A stretch of DNA of 52,441 bases from an uncultured Pelagibacteraceae bacterium (GTDB lineage Bacteria > Pseudomonadota > Alphaproteobacteria > Pelagibacterales > Pelagibacteraceae). Shown in pieces: positions 9,880 to 18,415 of the stretch. Within the stretch, counting starts at the first letter, position 1. Every line of letters begins with the position of its first letter. The stretch is from assembly GCA_902514695.1 (NCBI GenBank), contig CABXRR010000005.1, positions 1-52,441 on the forward strand, read 5' to 3'. The notes beneath the pieces are model-generated. The model did not search any database. It was not told the DNA's origin and saw only the letters and a list, made by a program, of their open reading frames with translations. Position numbers and translations under genes: made by a program.

Positions 9880-10401
9880 ATGGCAGAGAAATTAATCATC
9901 AATTTCGATGAATACACTAAAATTGTAGAAAAACTAGCAATACAAATTCATAAAAATTATAATCCAACAGTTCTAGTTGGTATTATGAGGGGTGCCGCTC
10001 CCATAATTGATATTTTGTCTCGAATTTTAAAATTACCAATAGCTTATATAGTTATCCAAAGTTATTCAGGAAAAGGAATGGAAGATCAACAAGGTCAATT
10101 AATGTTTGCCAGAGAAATAAGCTCTTTGGCAAATAATGAAGATTTTAATAAAGTACTTTTAATTGATGATTTGTCAGATACAGGATTAACACTCAATAAA
10201 AGTATTGAGTGGTTAAAAAATTATGGTCCTACAAAAAATTTTATTAAAGAGGTAAAAACTGCTTGTTTATGGAAAAAAAAATCATCTTCATTTGAACCAG
10301 ATTTTTGTCCAGTGAGATTAGATTCAGATCCCTGGATTGTCCAGCCTACAGAACATTATGAAGAATTGTCTATTGAGGAAATAATAAAAAAAAATAAATA
10401 G
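9880..10401 (+). CDS. Purine phosphoribosyltransferase-like protein
   Basis: PRTase motif 'VLLIDDLSDTGLTL'. The listed ORF starts at 9865, but the ATG at 9880 (MAEKLIINFDEY) gives a more typical N terminus. Confidence 0.8.
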   Translation: MAEKLIINFDEYTKIVEKLAIQIHKNYNPTVLVGIMRGAAPIIDILSRILKLPIAYIVIQSYSGKGMEDQQGQLMFAREISSLANNEDFNKVLLIDDLSDTGLTLNKSIEWLKNYGPTKNFIKEVKTACLWKKKSSSFEPDFCPVRLDSDPWIVQPTEHYEELSIEEIIKKNK

Positions 10402-10420
10402 GGCCAGATTATACTGGCCC
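10401..10420 (-). terminator. Rho-independent-type terminator for the NCS2 permease transcript
   Basis: GGGCCAGATTATACTGGCCC inverted repeat; on the minus strand it is followed by TATTTATTTTTTTT. Confidence 0.7.
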
Positions 10421-10435
10421 CATCAAATCTTTAAT

Positions 10436-11746
10436 TTAAGCAACAGCGAAACTTAGAACACTTAGTATTGCTATAACCCATATTGCTGGTGAAGTATTTG
10501 AAAATTTACCAGTGAATATTTTAATTAAAGCATAGGACACAAACGCTAAAGCGATACCATTACTTATACTGTAAGTTAAAGGCATGGCAATCATAGCGAG
10601 AATAGCAGGGGCTGATTCTGAAATGTCATTCCATTCTATATCTGTAATATTTCTAATGAAAAGAACAGACACAAAAAGTAAGGCTGCACCATCAATCTGT
10701 TTTGGCAAACTAGTTGCTAGAGGAGCAAAAAATATACATGCCAAAAATAACAAACCAATTACTAATGAAGTCATTCCAGTTTTACCACCAGCTTTTACAC
10801 CAGCACCAGACTCAACATAACTTGTAACAGTCGTAGTTCCCATCATTGCACCTGCAACTGTACCTACGCTGTCTGATAACATTGCTTTGTTGATATCTGT
10901 CACTTTTCCATCTTTTCCTACTTTACCAGCAACATTTGCCACTGAAGTTAAAGTTCCTGCAGTGTCAAAGAAATCAATAAATAGCAAGGTAAATATGACT
11001 GTAGACATTCCAGCAGTCATTGCAGCAGACAAATCAAATTCAAATAGATATGTCATAGGTGGTGGAGAACTTGCAATACCATTAAATTTTGCAAGACCTG
11101 TAACCCAAGCAATAATACTAAATACTAAAATACCAATAATAATGTTTCCTTTAACATTCATTTTTTCTAGAACAATTATGGCTATAAACGTAGCGCATCC
11201 TAACAATACTAATGGATCACCTAAGTTTCCTAATTGTACCAACGTCACAGGATTATCAACAACTACTTCCATTATTTGAAGACCAATTATTGCTAAAAAT
11301 AATCCTATTCCAGCTCCAATCCCAAGTTTTAAACTTTTTGGAATTGAATTGATTAACCAAGCTCTTATTGGAGTCAGAGATATAATCAAAAACAATACAC
11401 CTGCAACTAAGACAGCACCCAAAGCTTCTTGTGGTGTGTATCCCATACCTGCACAAACTCCAAAAGCTACAAATGCATTAATACCCATACCTGGCGCAAG
11501 TCCAATTGGCCAAGTTTTTCCATAAAAAGCCATTATGAAACAAGCTAGTGCTGTAGCTAAAATTGTTGCTGTATACACTGCGCCGAAATCAAAGAAACCC
11601 TTATCAGGACCGGCGAATTCCCCTGATAATATAAATGGATTTAAAAACATTATATAAGCCATTGTTAGAAATGTAGTTGTTCCGGCTATTACTTCTGTTT
11701 TAAAATCTGTTTTGTGTTTTTTATAATTAAAATAATTATCAAGCAT
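10436..11746 (-). CDS. NCS2-family purine permease (AzgA-like adenine/guanine/hypoxanthine type)
   Basis: FLTMAYIMFLNPFIL, GLAPGMGINAFVAF, DFFDTAGTL motifs; preceded by AAGGAGGAAAAATG. Confidence 0.92.
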   Translation of the reverse strand: MLDNYFNYKKHKTDFKTEVIAGTTTFLTMAYIMFLNPFILSGEFAGPDKGFFDFGAVYTATILATALACFIMAFYGKTWPIGLAPGMGINAFVAFGVCAGMGYTPQEALGAVLVAGVLFLIISLTPIRAWLINSIPKSLKLGIGAGIGLFLAIIGLQIMEVVVDNPVTLVQLGNLGDPLVLLGCATFIAIIVLEKMNVKGNIIIGILVFSIIAWVTGLAKFNGIASSPPPMTYLFEFDLSAAMTAGMSTVIFTLLFIDFFDTAGTLTSVANVAGKVGKDGKVTDINKAMLSDSVGTVAGAMMGTTTVTSYVESGAGVKAGGKTGMTSLVIGLLFLACIFFAPLATSLPKQIDGAALLFVSVLFIRNITDIEWNDISESAPAILAMIAMPLTYSISNGIALAFVSYALIKIFTGKFSNTSPAIWVIAILSVLSFAVA

Positions 11747-11870
11747 TTTTCCTCCTTGAAGAATAATTATTTGATTCTTTTTACAATTACCTTTTAAAAC
11801 TAGGCTTTATTCACATATTTCAACTCAGAAGTTTATATTTATGCCATAATATGACTGTTAATATTAATTT

Positions 11871-12176
11871 ATGAAAAAGTTTAAATTTGTCTTCATTGGC
11901 TTTTTATTAATGGTCTTAATAACAGGTTGTAAAACTATTAAACAAAAAACAGATGCAATTGTTGAAAAAGAAAATCAAAAACTAAGTAAATTTATAGGTA
12001 AATTTTCAAGTGATCTACAAATGGAATTGGGAAAGCCTGACGAGGATTTTAAAAATGACAAAGGAAATTTAATATTTGTATACAATACTAAAAAATATGG
12101 AATTCCGTGTGAAAGGAGATTTGAAATAGACAGTAGTTCTGTTGTTGTAGGATTTGTATCTAATGGTTGTTTTTAG
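11871..12176 (+). CDS. Small lipoprotein, conserved hypothetical (possibly BamE/SmpA-like fold)
   Basis: Lipobox LITGCKT; 'LGKPDEDFKNDKGNLIFVYNTKKYGIPCERRFEID' resembles BamE-type small lipoproteins. Confidence 0.6.
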   Translation: MKKFKFVFIGFLLMVLITGCKTIKQKTDAIVEKENQKLSKFIGKFSSDLQMELGKPDEDFKNDKGNLIFVYNTKKYGIPCERRFEIDSSSVVVGFVSNGCF

Positions 12177-12182
12177 ATTACC

Positions 12183-12203
12183 TGCGGAGAATAAATCTCC
12201 GCA
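12183..12203. terminator. Stem-loop between convergent genes, possible terminator
   Basis: TGCGGAGA-ATAAA-TCTCCGCA perfect 8-bp stem in the convergent gap; no immediate long U-run on either side. Confidence 0.45.
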
Positions 12204-12217
12204 AGCAAGGTTTTTAC

Positions 12218-12664
12218 TTATTTAATCTCAATAAGCTTTTTCTTTTTATGCTCTGGAACAATTCTTTCACAAGAGACTGTTAAAAGACCATCTTTAAGTT
12301 CAGCACCATTTACTTTAACATCGTCAGCAATGGTAAAAGATCTTGCAAATTGTCTTTGAGAAATACCTTTGTGAATTATTTCTCCATCTGCATTTTTATC
12401 ATCTGATTTACTAAATTGTTTTGTTCTTACAGTTAGTAAATTATCTTCAAACTCAACCTCAACATCTTTCTTATTAAAACCAGCTAAGGCAACCTCAATA
12501 GCATAGTTGTCTTTACCAGTTTTTCTAATGTTATAAGGTGGGTAGTTTGACTGCATTGTCATTCCACCATTGCCTAACATATTTTCAAATTGGTCGAACA
12601 TATCGTCAAATCCAATAGAAAATGGTCTTAGTGAGTTAAATATAGATAGATCCTTACTTGTCAT
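12218..12664 (-). CDS. ibpA: Small heat-shock protein, Hsp20/IbpA family
   Basis: SIGFDDMFDQFENML, YPPYNIRKTGKDNYAIEVALAGF, alpha-crystallin domain and GLLTVSCERIVPE. Confidence 0.95.
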   Translation of the reverse strand: MTSKDLSIFNSLRPFSIGFDDMFDQFENMLGNGGMTMQSNYPPYNIRKTGKDNYAIEVALAGFNKKDVEVEFEDNLLTVRTKQFSKSDDKNADGEIIHKGISQRQFARSFTIADDVKVNGAELKDGLLTVSCERIVPEHKKKKLIEIK

Positions 12665-12719
12665 AATATCCTCCTTTTTTAAGCAAGTTATTTTGTAAGC
12701 CCCATTAGGCGACCTACAA
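12665..12719 (-). promoter_or_regulatory. Candidate ROSE-like RNA thermometer in hsp20 5' UTR
   Basis: Transcript AUUGUAGGUCGCCUAAUGGGGCUUACAAAAUAACUUGCUUAAAAAAGGAGGAUAUU-AUG: an 8-bp upstream stem (UGUAGGUC/GGCUUACA), then a UUGCU...GGAGGA hairpin placing a G-G mismatch opposite the Shine-Dalgarno. Confidence 0.6.
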
Positions 12720-12724
12720 TTATT

Positions 12725-12752
12725 ATTTGGGAATTTTTTTTAATTTTTCAAG
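12725..12752 (-). promoter_or_regulatory. Candidate sigma32 (RpoH)-type promoter of hsp20
   Basis: CTTGAAA-N13-TCCCAAAT on the minus strand, ending a few nt upstream of the ROSE-like leader. Confidence 0.6.
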
Positions 12753-12763
12753 ATCAAAAAAAA

Positions 12764-14839
12764 TTAAATCTTATTTGAAATTTTTAATATAAATGCATAA
12801 TCGAGGGCTATTTCTTCTATAGCGCCATCGCGACCTGATTTACCACCATGACCTGCATCCATTTCAGTTTTCAAAAGCAACAAGTTATTGTCTGTTTTAA
12901 AATCTCTTAGCTTTGCGGTAAATTTTGCAGGCTCATCAAATAAAACCCTATTATCACTTAAGCTTGTCGTAATTAAGATGTTTGGGTAATCCATTTTTTT
13001 AATATTATTATATGGGGCATAAGAGAATATATATTCAAAATGTTCTTTATTATCTTTAGCGTTTCCAAATTCATCAAATTCACCGACTGTTAATGGTAAA
13101 GAATGATCAAGGTTTGTTGTTAAAGAGTCAACAAATGGAACTGCCATCACAATTCCTAAAAATAATTCTGGTGCTTGATTAACAACCGCTCCCATTAATA
13201 AGCCACCAGCTGAACCACCCATACCAATTATTTTACCTTTAGATGAATATTTATTTTCAATTAAATATTTTGCTGCATATACATAATCTTTGAATGTATT
13301 TTTTTTATTTGTAAGTTTACCTTCTTTCCACCATTTCATTCCTTTTTCCATGCCACCTCTAATATGTGCGGTTGCCCAGATAATATCTCTATTAATGAGA
13401 CTGAGTCTTGTTGATGAAAAATTTGGACTCATAGAATTACCATAAGATCCGTAGCCATATAAAAGTAAGTTTGCTGATCCATCAACTTTTGTTTTTTTGT
13501 GTCTTGTTATTGTTAAAGGAACCATTCTTCCATCGTGAGACTTGAATTCAATTCTTTCTACAACATAATCATTAGGATTATGACCTGAAGGAATTTCTTG
13601 TTCTTTTATTAATTTTTTTGATTTCTCAAGGAGATTATAGGAATAAACCTTGGAAGGTGATTTTGGAGACGAATATCCTACGTAAATATTGTCTGTATCT
13701 CTATCTTTTTGTTTTAATGAAATATTAGGCACACATACTTTTTCATCAGAAAAAATTAATTCTTCCTCCAAACCAGATGAAATATTTTTTACAAATAGTT
13801 TATCCAATGCATCTGATGTTTCTGATCTTATTATCCAATTCTTTAAAAAAACGCACCCACCTATAAGTACTTCGTCTTTTGCGGTAACAAAAGGTCTCCA
13901 ATTTTGTTTTTCTAAGCTATCCGAAATATCTATTTTAAAATCCTCAGCATCTTTGTTTGTATGATTATAAAATTTATTTTCCCAAGAGCTGACTGAATAA
14001 AGGATACCTTTTTCTCTTTTAATTATGAGTTTAGGATCTGGTTTTTTCTCATTTACACTAAAATAATATTGTTCTGATGTATTGTGATCTGAAGATGAAA
14101 TAAAGTAATACTTTTCATCTGAACTTATGTAAATGCTAACAGTAAAAGCATCACTTTTTTCCTCAAAAATTAATTCATCTTGATCTTCATAATTACCAAT
14201 TTCATGTCTATATATTTTCCTAGCTCGATGATTTTCATCCAACTTAGAGTAAAAAATATATTTATCATCTAAACTAAAGGTAATAGAGCCAGCTGTATCA
14301 GCTATTTTTTTTGTGATTATTTTATTAGAAATAATATCTCTAATGTAAATTGTATAATATTCAGAACCTTTAATGTCTAAAGAGTAAGCAAGAAATTTAT
14401 CGTTATGACTTACCTCTAAATCTCCAACTCCAAAATAATCCACATTAAGTTTTTCTTTTTCTTTATCTCCATTCCAAATCTCCTCAATTTCATTAGTATT
14501 AATTTTTTTTCGAAGTTTGATAGAGTAATTTCCTTCAGTAGTAGTTTTGGTCCAATAATCATAAGTATGATCTCTGTAGGGAAGAGATTCATCATCAAGT
14601 TTAATTCTACCTTTTATTTCATCAAATAATTTTTTTTGTAAATTTTTGGTATCTTTTAAATGGAACTCAGTATATTTATTCTCTTGGATTAAGTACTCTT
14701 TTACCTCAGGATCCAATTTATTTTTATCTTTCAAAACCTCTAGAATATTCTTTTGATGAATCCAGCTGTAATTATCTTCCCAAGTTGTGTTGTGACAAGA
14801 TTTTATTTCTGGTTTTTTTCTAAGTTGTGGTACTTTCAT
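12764..14839 (-). CDS. ptrB: S9-family oligopeptidase B
   Basis: GGSAGGLLMGAV nucleophile motif; beta-propeller N-terminal half; RGG...KWW motif. Confidence 0.92.
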   Translation of the reverse strand: MKVPQLRKKPEIKSCHNTTWEDNYSWIHQKNILEVLKDKNKLDPEVKEYLIQENKYTEFHLKDTKNLQKKLFDEIKGRIKLDDESLPYRDHTYDYWTKTTTEGNYSIKLRKKINTNEIEEIWNGDKEKEKLNVDYFGVGDLEVSHNDKFLAYSLDIKGSEYYTIYIRDIISNKIITKKIADTAGSITFSLDDKYIFYSKLDENHRARKIYRHEIGNYEDQDELIFEEKSDAFTVSIYISSDEKYYFISSSDHNTSEQYYFSVNEKKPDPKLIIKREKGILYSVSSWENKFYNHTNKDAEDFKIDISDSLEKQNWRPFVTAKDEVLIGGCVFLKNWIIRSETSDALDKLFVKNISSGLEEELIFSDEKVCVPNISLKQKDRDTDNIYVGYSSPKSPSKVYSYNLLEKSKKLIKEQEIPSGHNPNDYVVERIEFKSHDGRMVPLTITRHKKTKVDGSANLLLYGYGSYGNSMSPNFSSTRLSLINRDIIWATAHIRGGMEKGMKWWKEGKLTNKKNTFKDYVYAAKYLIENKYSSKGKIIGMGGSAGGLLMGAVVNQAPELFLGIVMAVPFVDSLTTNLDHSLPLTVGEFDEFGNAKDNKEHFEYIFSYAPYNNIKKMDYPNILITTSLSDNRVLFDEPAKFTAKLRDFKTDNNLLLLKTEMDAGHGGKSGRDGAIEEIALDYAFILKISNKI

Positions 14840-14855
14840 AAAACAGAAGAAATAT

Positions 14856-15356
14856 ATGAATATAATAATTTATACAGTAGTTATATTGACTATTTTTTAT
14901 TTTCTACTGAAATTTATAAGTAATATTTCATCAAAAAAGATATCAAAAGGTCTTAGATTCTTAATAATTATAGGATTAATTTTTTTAGCAATTTTATTTG
15001 CTGTAGGTGGCAGATTTTTGTTAACATTACCCCTTACCTTGGCAAGTTTAGCTTTGTTAAAATTAAAAGGTTTATCAATTTTTCAAATTATATCCCTTTT
15101 CAGACTAATTCAAACACTTAAGAGAAGTGGAAGATTTTCATTTAATAAAACACAAAATAATTACTCTAACTTGTCTGTTTCAGAGTCATATAAAATTTTG
15201 AATTTAGATGAAAAAAAAAAATTAACAAAAGAAGATATTAATAAAGCATATTTAAAGATTCAAAAAAAAATTCATCCAGACGTATCACCTGAAACATCAA
15301 GACTTTCATCAATTGTTAATGAAGCTAGAGATGTGTTGCTGAATGAAATTAAATAA
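14856..15356 (+). CDS. Membrane-anchored DnaJ-domain protein (Tim14/Pam18-like)
   Basis: N-terminal TM segments; C-terminal J domain with HPD motif: YKILNLDEKKKLTKEDINKAYLKIQKKIHPDVSPETSRLSSIVNEARDVLL. Confidence 0.8.
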   Translation: MNIIIYTVVILTIFYFLLKFISNISSKKISKGLRFLIIIGLIFLAILFAVGGRFLLTLPLTLASLALLKLKGLSIFQIISLFRLIQTLKRSGRFSFNKTQNNYSNLSVSESYKILNLDEKKKLTKEDINKAYLKIQKKIHPDVSPETSRLSSIVNEARDVLLNEIK

Positions 15357-16272
15357 ATTTTTTAACTTTTTCAAAAATCATTTCTTCTGTAATAGAACTT
15401 GGATCAAACTTGGAGTCGTGAGTCACTTCGTCTATACTCACATTTGGTGGTAATATCCGATGTTGGTTGATACTATAATCTGAATAAGCTCGTGGTGTAT
15501 CTAACAAAATTATAAAACTAGGTTTTCCCATTTGACAAGATATATGATGTCCAAAAGAGTCATTACCAATATATATATCACTAAAAAAAATGTAATCTCT
15601 CACTTCTGATATATTTTTGTTACTAAGAGACTCACAACAATCTTCTCCCAAGTTTTTGATTATTTTTTCTGCATCGTCATTCTCACCGGGTCCACATAAT
15701 AGATAAAAATAATATTTGTTGTTTTCATTCAATCTTTTTATGAGTTTAATATAATTTTCATATCCCCATTTTGTTGTGGGACCAGATGATCCTATTCCAA
15801 GTATAATTTTTTTTTCTCTTTTTTTAAAATTATTAATCTTTTTTGAATTAATATAGATTTTAGTTTCAGTGGGGCAATCATTCATGTTTAAACATTCTTC
15901 AGTAAACTTTTTTGCTGTTTTAACAAGATGTAAATTTCTTTTACTAAAAAATGGATATTTATAAATTTTTTTAATACCAGCAATTTTTGCAGATAAAAAA
16001 AATCTTAAACTAGGGTAAAAGATGAAAAGATTACTAAGATTTAAATTTCTAAAGAAAGAAGATAATTTAAATATATCAAAAAATTTTTTGTGAAAATCAT
16101 CTAAATAAATTATTTCATTAAAATTTGGATCATCAATTAAGACTTCCTTAAGCTTTGAGTTTAAAGTAATTAGAGTTATTGGTCCAAATTTTTTTGCTAT
16201 CTCATGACAGTAACTTAGGTGTAATAAATTGGCACCTAAACCTTTGTAGCTTAAGAAAATTCCTGTTTTCAT
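15349..16272 (-). CDS. Glycosyltransferase family 9 (heptosyltransferase-like)
   Basis: ILGIGSSGPTTKWGYENYIKLIKRL; IYIGNDSFGHHISCQMGKPSFII, the GT9 C-terminal pattern. Confidence 0.8.
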   Translation of the reverse strand: MKTGIFLSYKGLGANLLHLSYCHEIAKKFGPITLITLNSKLKEVLIDDPNFNEIIYLDDFHKKFFDIFKLSSFFRNLNLSNLFIFYPSLRFFLSAKIAGIKKIYKYPFFSKRNLHLVKTAKKFTEECLNMNDCPTETKIYINSKKINNFKKREKKIILGIGSSGPTTKWGYENYIKLIKRLNENNKYYFYLLCGPGENDDAEKIIKNLGEDCCESLSNKNISEVRDYIFFSDIYIGNDSFGHHISCQMGKPSFIILLDTPRAYSDYSINQHRILPPNVSIDEVTHDSKFDPSSITEEMIFEKVKKFI

Positions 16273-16311
16273 ATAAATAATTTTTCTATTATACTTATTT
16301 AAATAAATTTT

Positions 16312-17196
16312 ATGTCAAAAATTAAAGGAATATATGCTGCTGGAATGTCAATCTTAAACGATGATTTAAGTCTAAATATTGAAAAAACAATTTTACATTC
16401 AGAGAAAATTATTGACCAAGGTTGTCATGGTGTTGCAATTTTCGGGAGTACTGGGCAAGCCCAACTAATATCTGTTGCAGAAAAAATAAGTTTATTGAAC
16501 AAACTTTCATTGAGCAGATATAAAAAAAATTTCTTAATTGGCACAGGAATGAATTCATTAGGTGAAACTATCAATTTAATGAAAATTTCTCTCTCTTTAG
16601 GTTTTAATAAATTTTTGATAATGCCTCCTGCTTATTACAAATATGGTGATGAGGAAGTAATAAAATTTTATTCAAAAATTATAGAAGCTTTACCAGAATG
16701 TGAGATTGTTCTTTATAATTTTGAAAAACTGTGTGGTTATAAATTTAGCATTGAATGTGTCGAAAAACTTGTAAAAATGTTTCCTGATCAAATTATAGGT
16801 GTTAAAGATAGTTCTTATAATTTATTTGAGAATTTAAAAATAAAGGATTTTTCTATTTTACCTGGTTCCGAATTGAAACTATTAAAAGGCTTAGAAATTG
16901 GTTGCTCAGGAATTATTACTGCTACATGTAACGTTACTGCAAATTTATCCAGAAAAGTTTATGATGATTTTTTTTCAAATAATGAACAATTAAGTAATAA
17001 AAAATTATGTGATGTAAGAAGTGCTTTTGATAACTATAATTTAATTTCTGGATTACATACTTTTTACTCTCAAGAAAACAAAATTTATGAAAATTTATTA
17101 CCTCCTCTTAGATTACTGAATTTAAAAGAAAAAAATAATTTAATGAATATTTTAAAAGATTTAGATTTTAGTATTAAATCATCAATGGCAGCTTGA
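16312..17196 (+). CDS. Dihydrodipicolinate synthase/N-acetylneuraminate lyase family aldolase
   Basis: GSTGQAQLISVAEK, YNFEKL, Schiff-base Lys context 'IIGVKDSSYN'. Confidence 0.85.
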   Translation: MSKIKGIYAAGMSILNDDLSLNIEKTILHSEKIIDQGCHGVAIFGSTGQAQLISVAEKISLLNKLSLSRYKKNFLIGTGMNSLGETINLMKISLSLGFNKFLIMPPAYYKYGDEEVIKFYSKIIEALPECEIVLYNFEKLCGYKFSIECVEKLVKMFPDQIIGVKDSSYNLFENLKIKDFSILPGSELKLLKGLEIGCSGIITATCNVTANLSRKVYDDFFSNNEQLSNKKLCDVRSAFDNYNLISGLHTFYSQENKIYENLLPPLRLLNLKEKNNLMNILKDLDFSIKSSMAA

Positions 17197-17197
17197 T

Positions 17198-18385
17198 ATG
17201 CATCTTGCAAGATTTTTAAATAAGGTTTTTAAGAAAGATGGGTTCATATTAACTGATGCAAATTCCAAAGATTATATAATTGGAAAACCTAACAAAAACC
17301 CTATTAGGTTAAAAATTCTTAATAAAAAACTTCATTACAAACTATTATTTTCTCCAGATTTATATTTTGGTGAAGCATACACCAATGGTGAAATAATTAT
17401 TGAAAATGGATCACTAACAGATTTTTTAGATTTAGCGTTAAAGAATTTTGGGAGAGGAGACCTAAATTTTTTTAGTTATCTTTTTAATAGACTTAGAGGA
17501 TCATATAGATACTTAACAAACTTTAATTTTATAAAAAAATCAAAAATGAATGTATCCCACCATTATGACATTAAAGATGATTTATATGATTTATTTTTAG
17601 ATCCTAAAAGACAATACTCTTGTGCATACTTTAAAAATGAAAATGATAGTTTAGAGGAAGCTCAAAATAATAAAATACAACATATAATAAAGAAACTTAA
17701 TATTAAACAAAACCAAAAAATTTTAGACATAGGATGCGGTTGGGGTTCACTTGCGATTGATATTGCGAAAAGTGCAAAGTGTGAAGTTACTGGCATAACG
17801 TTGTCAAAAAATCAATTTGATTATTGCAATCAAAAAGCAAAAGAAATGAATTTACAAAATCAAGTAAAATTTAAGTTGATGGATTATAGAGAGCTAAATG
17901 AAAAATTTGATAGAATTGTAAGTGTTGGAATGTTTGAGCATGTTGGAAGAAAATTTTATAAAAAATTTTTTAATCAAATTGAAAATTTACTCAATAATGA
18001 TGGAATTTCATTAATACATACTATCGGATCAGTTAATCCACCAAGAGACCCACACCCTTGGATTACAAAATATATTTTTCCTGGAGGCTACACACCTAGT
18101 TTAAGTGAAGTCACTACCCCGATAGAAAAAGCGGGCCTAATAGTCACAGATATTGAGGTATTAAGGCTTCATTACTCACACACTCTTAGAAATTGGAAAG
18201 AAAATTGCATTAAAAATAAAGAAAAAATTATTGAAATGTTTGATGAAAAATTTTTTAGAATGTGGGAGTTTTATCTCGCTGGTTGTGAAATGGCATTCAA
18301 GTGGGGCGACCAAGTTGTATATCAATTTCAACTTACAAAAAACTATACCTCAACTCCTGTTACTCGAGACTATATTTATCAATAA
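17198..18385 (+). CDS. cfa: Cyclopropane-fatty-acyl-phospholipid synthase family methyltransferase
   Basis: HHYDIKDDLYDLFLDPKRQYSCAYF; ILDIGCGWGSLAIDIAK SAM motif. Confidence 0.92.
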   Translation: MHLARFLNKVFKKDGFILTDANSKDYIIGKPNKNPIRLKILNKKLHYKLLFSPDLYFGEAYTNGEIIIENGSLTDFLDLALKNFGRGDLNFFSYLFNRLRGSYRYLTNFNFIKKSKMNVSHHYDIKDDLYDLFLDPKRQYSCAYFKNENDSLEEAQNNKIQHIIKKLNIKQNQKILDIGCGWGSLAIDIAKSAKCEVTGITLSKNQFDYCNQKAKEMNLQNQVKFKLMDYRELNEKFDRIVSVGMFEHVGRKFYKKFFNQIENLLNNDGISLIHTIGSVNPPRDPHPWITKYIFPGGYTPSLSEVTTPIEKAGLIVTDIEVLRLHYSHTLRNWKENCIKNKEKIIEMFDEKFFRMWEFYLAGCEMAFKWGDQVVYQFQLTKNYTSTPVTRDYIYQ

Positions 18386-18415
18386 ATTATTGATAGAGTT
18401 GAATTTCTTTTAAAA

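Noticed and set aside
11747-11870. Possible purine riboswitch upstream of the NCS2 permease
   Set aside because: No recognisable purine-aptamer conserved core in this short leader, although a strong SD is present.
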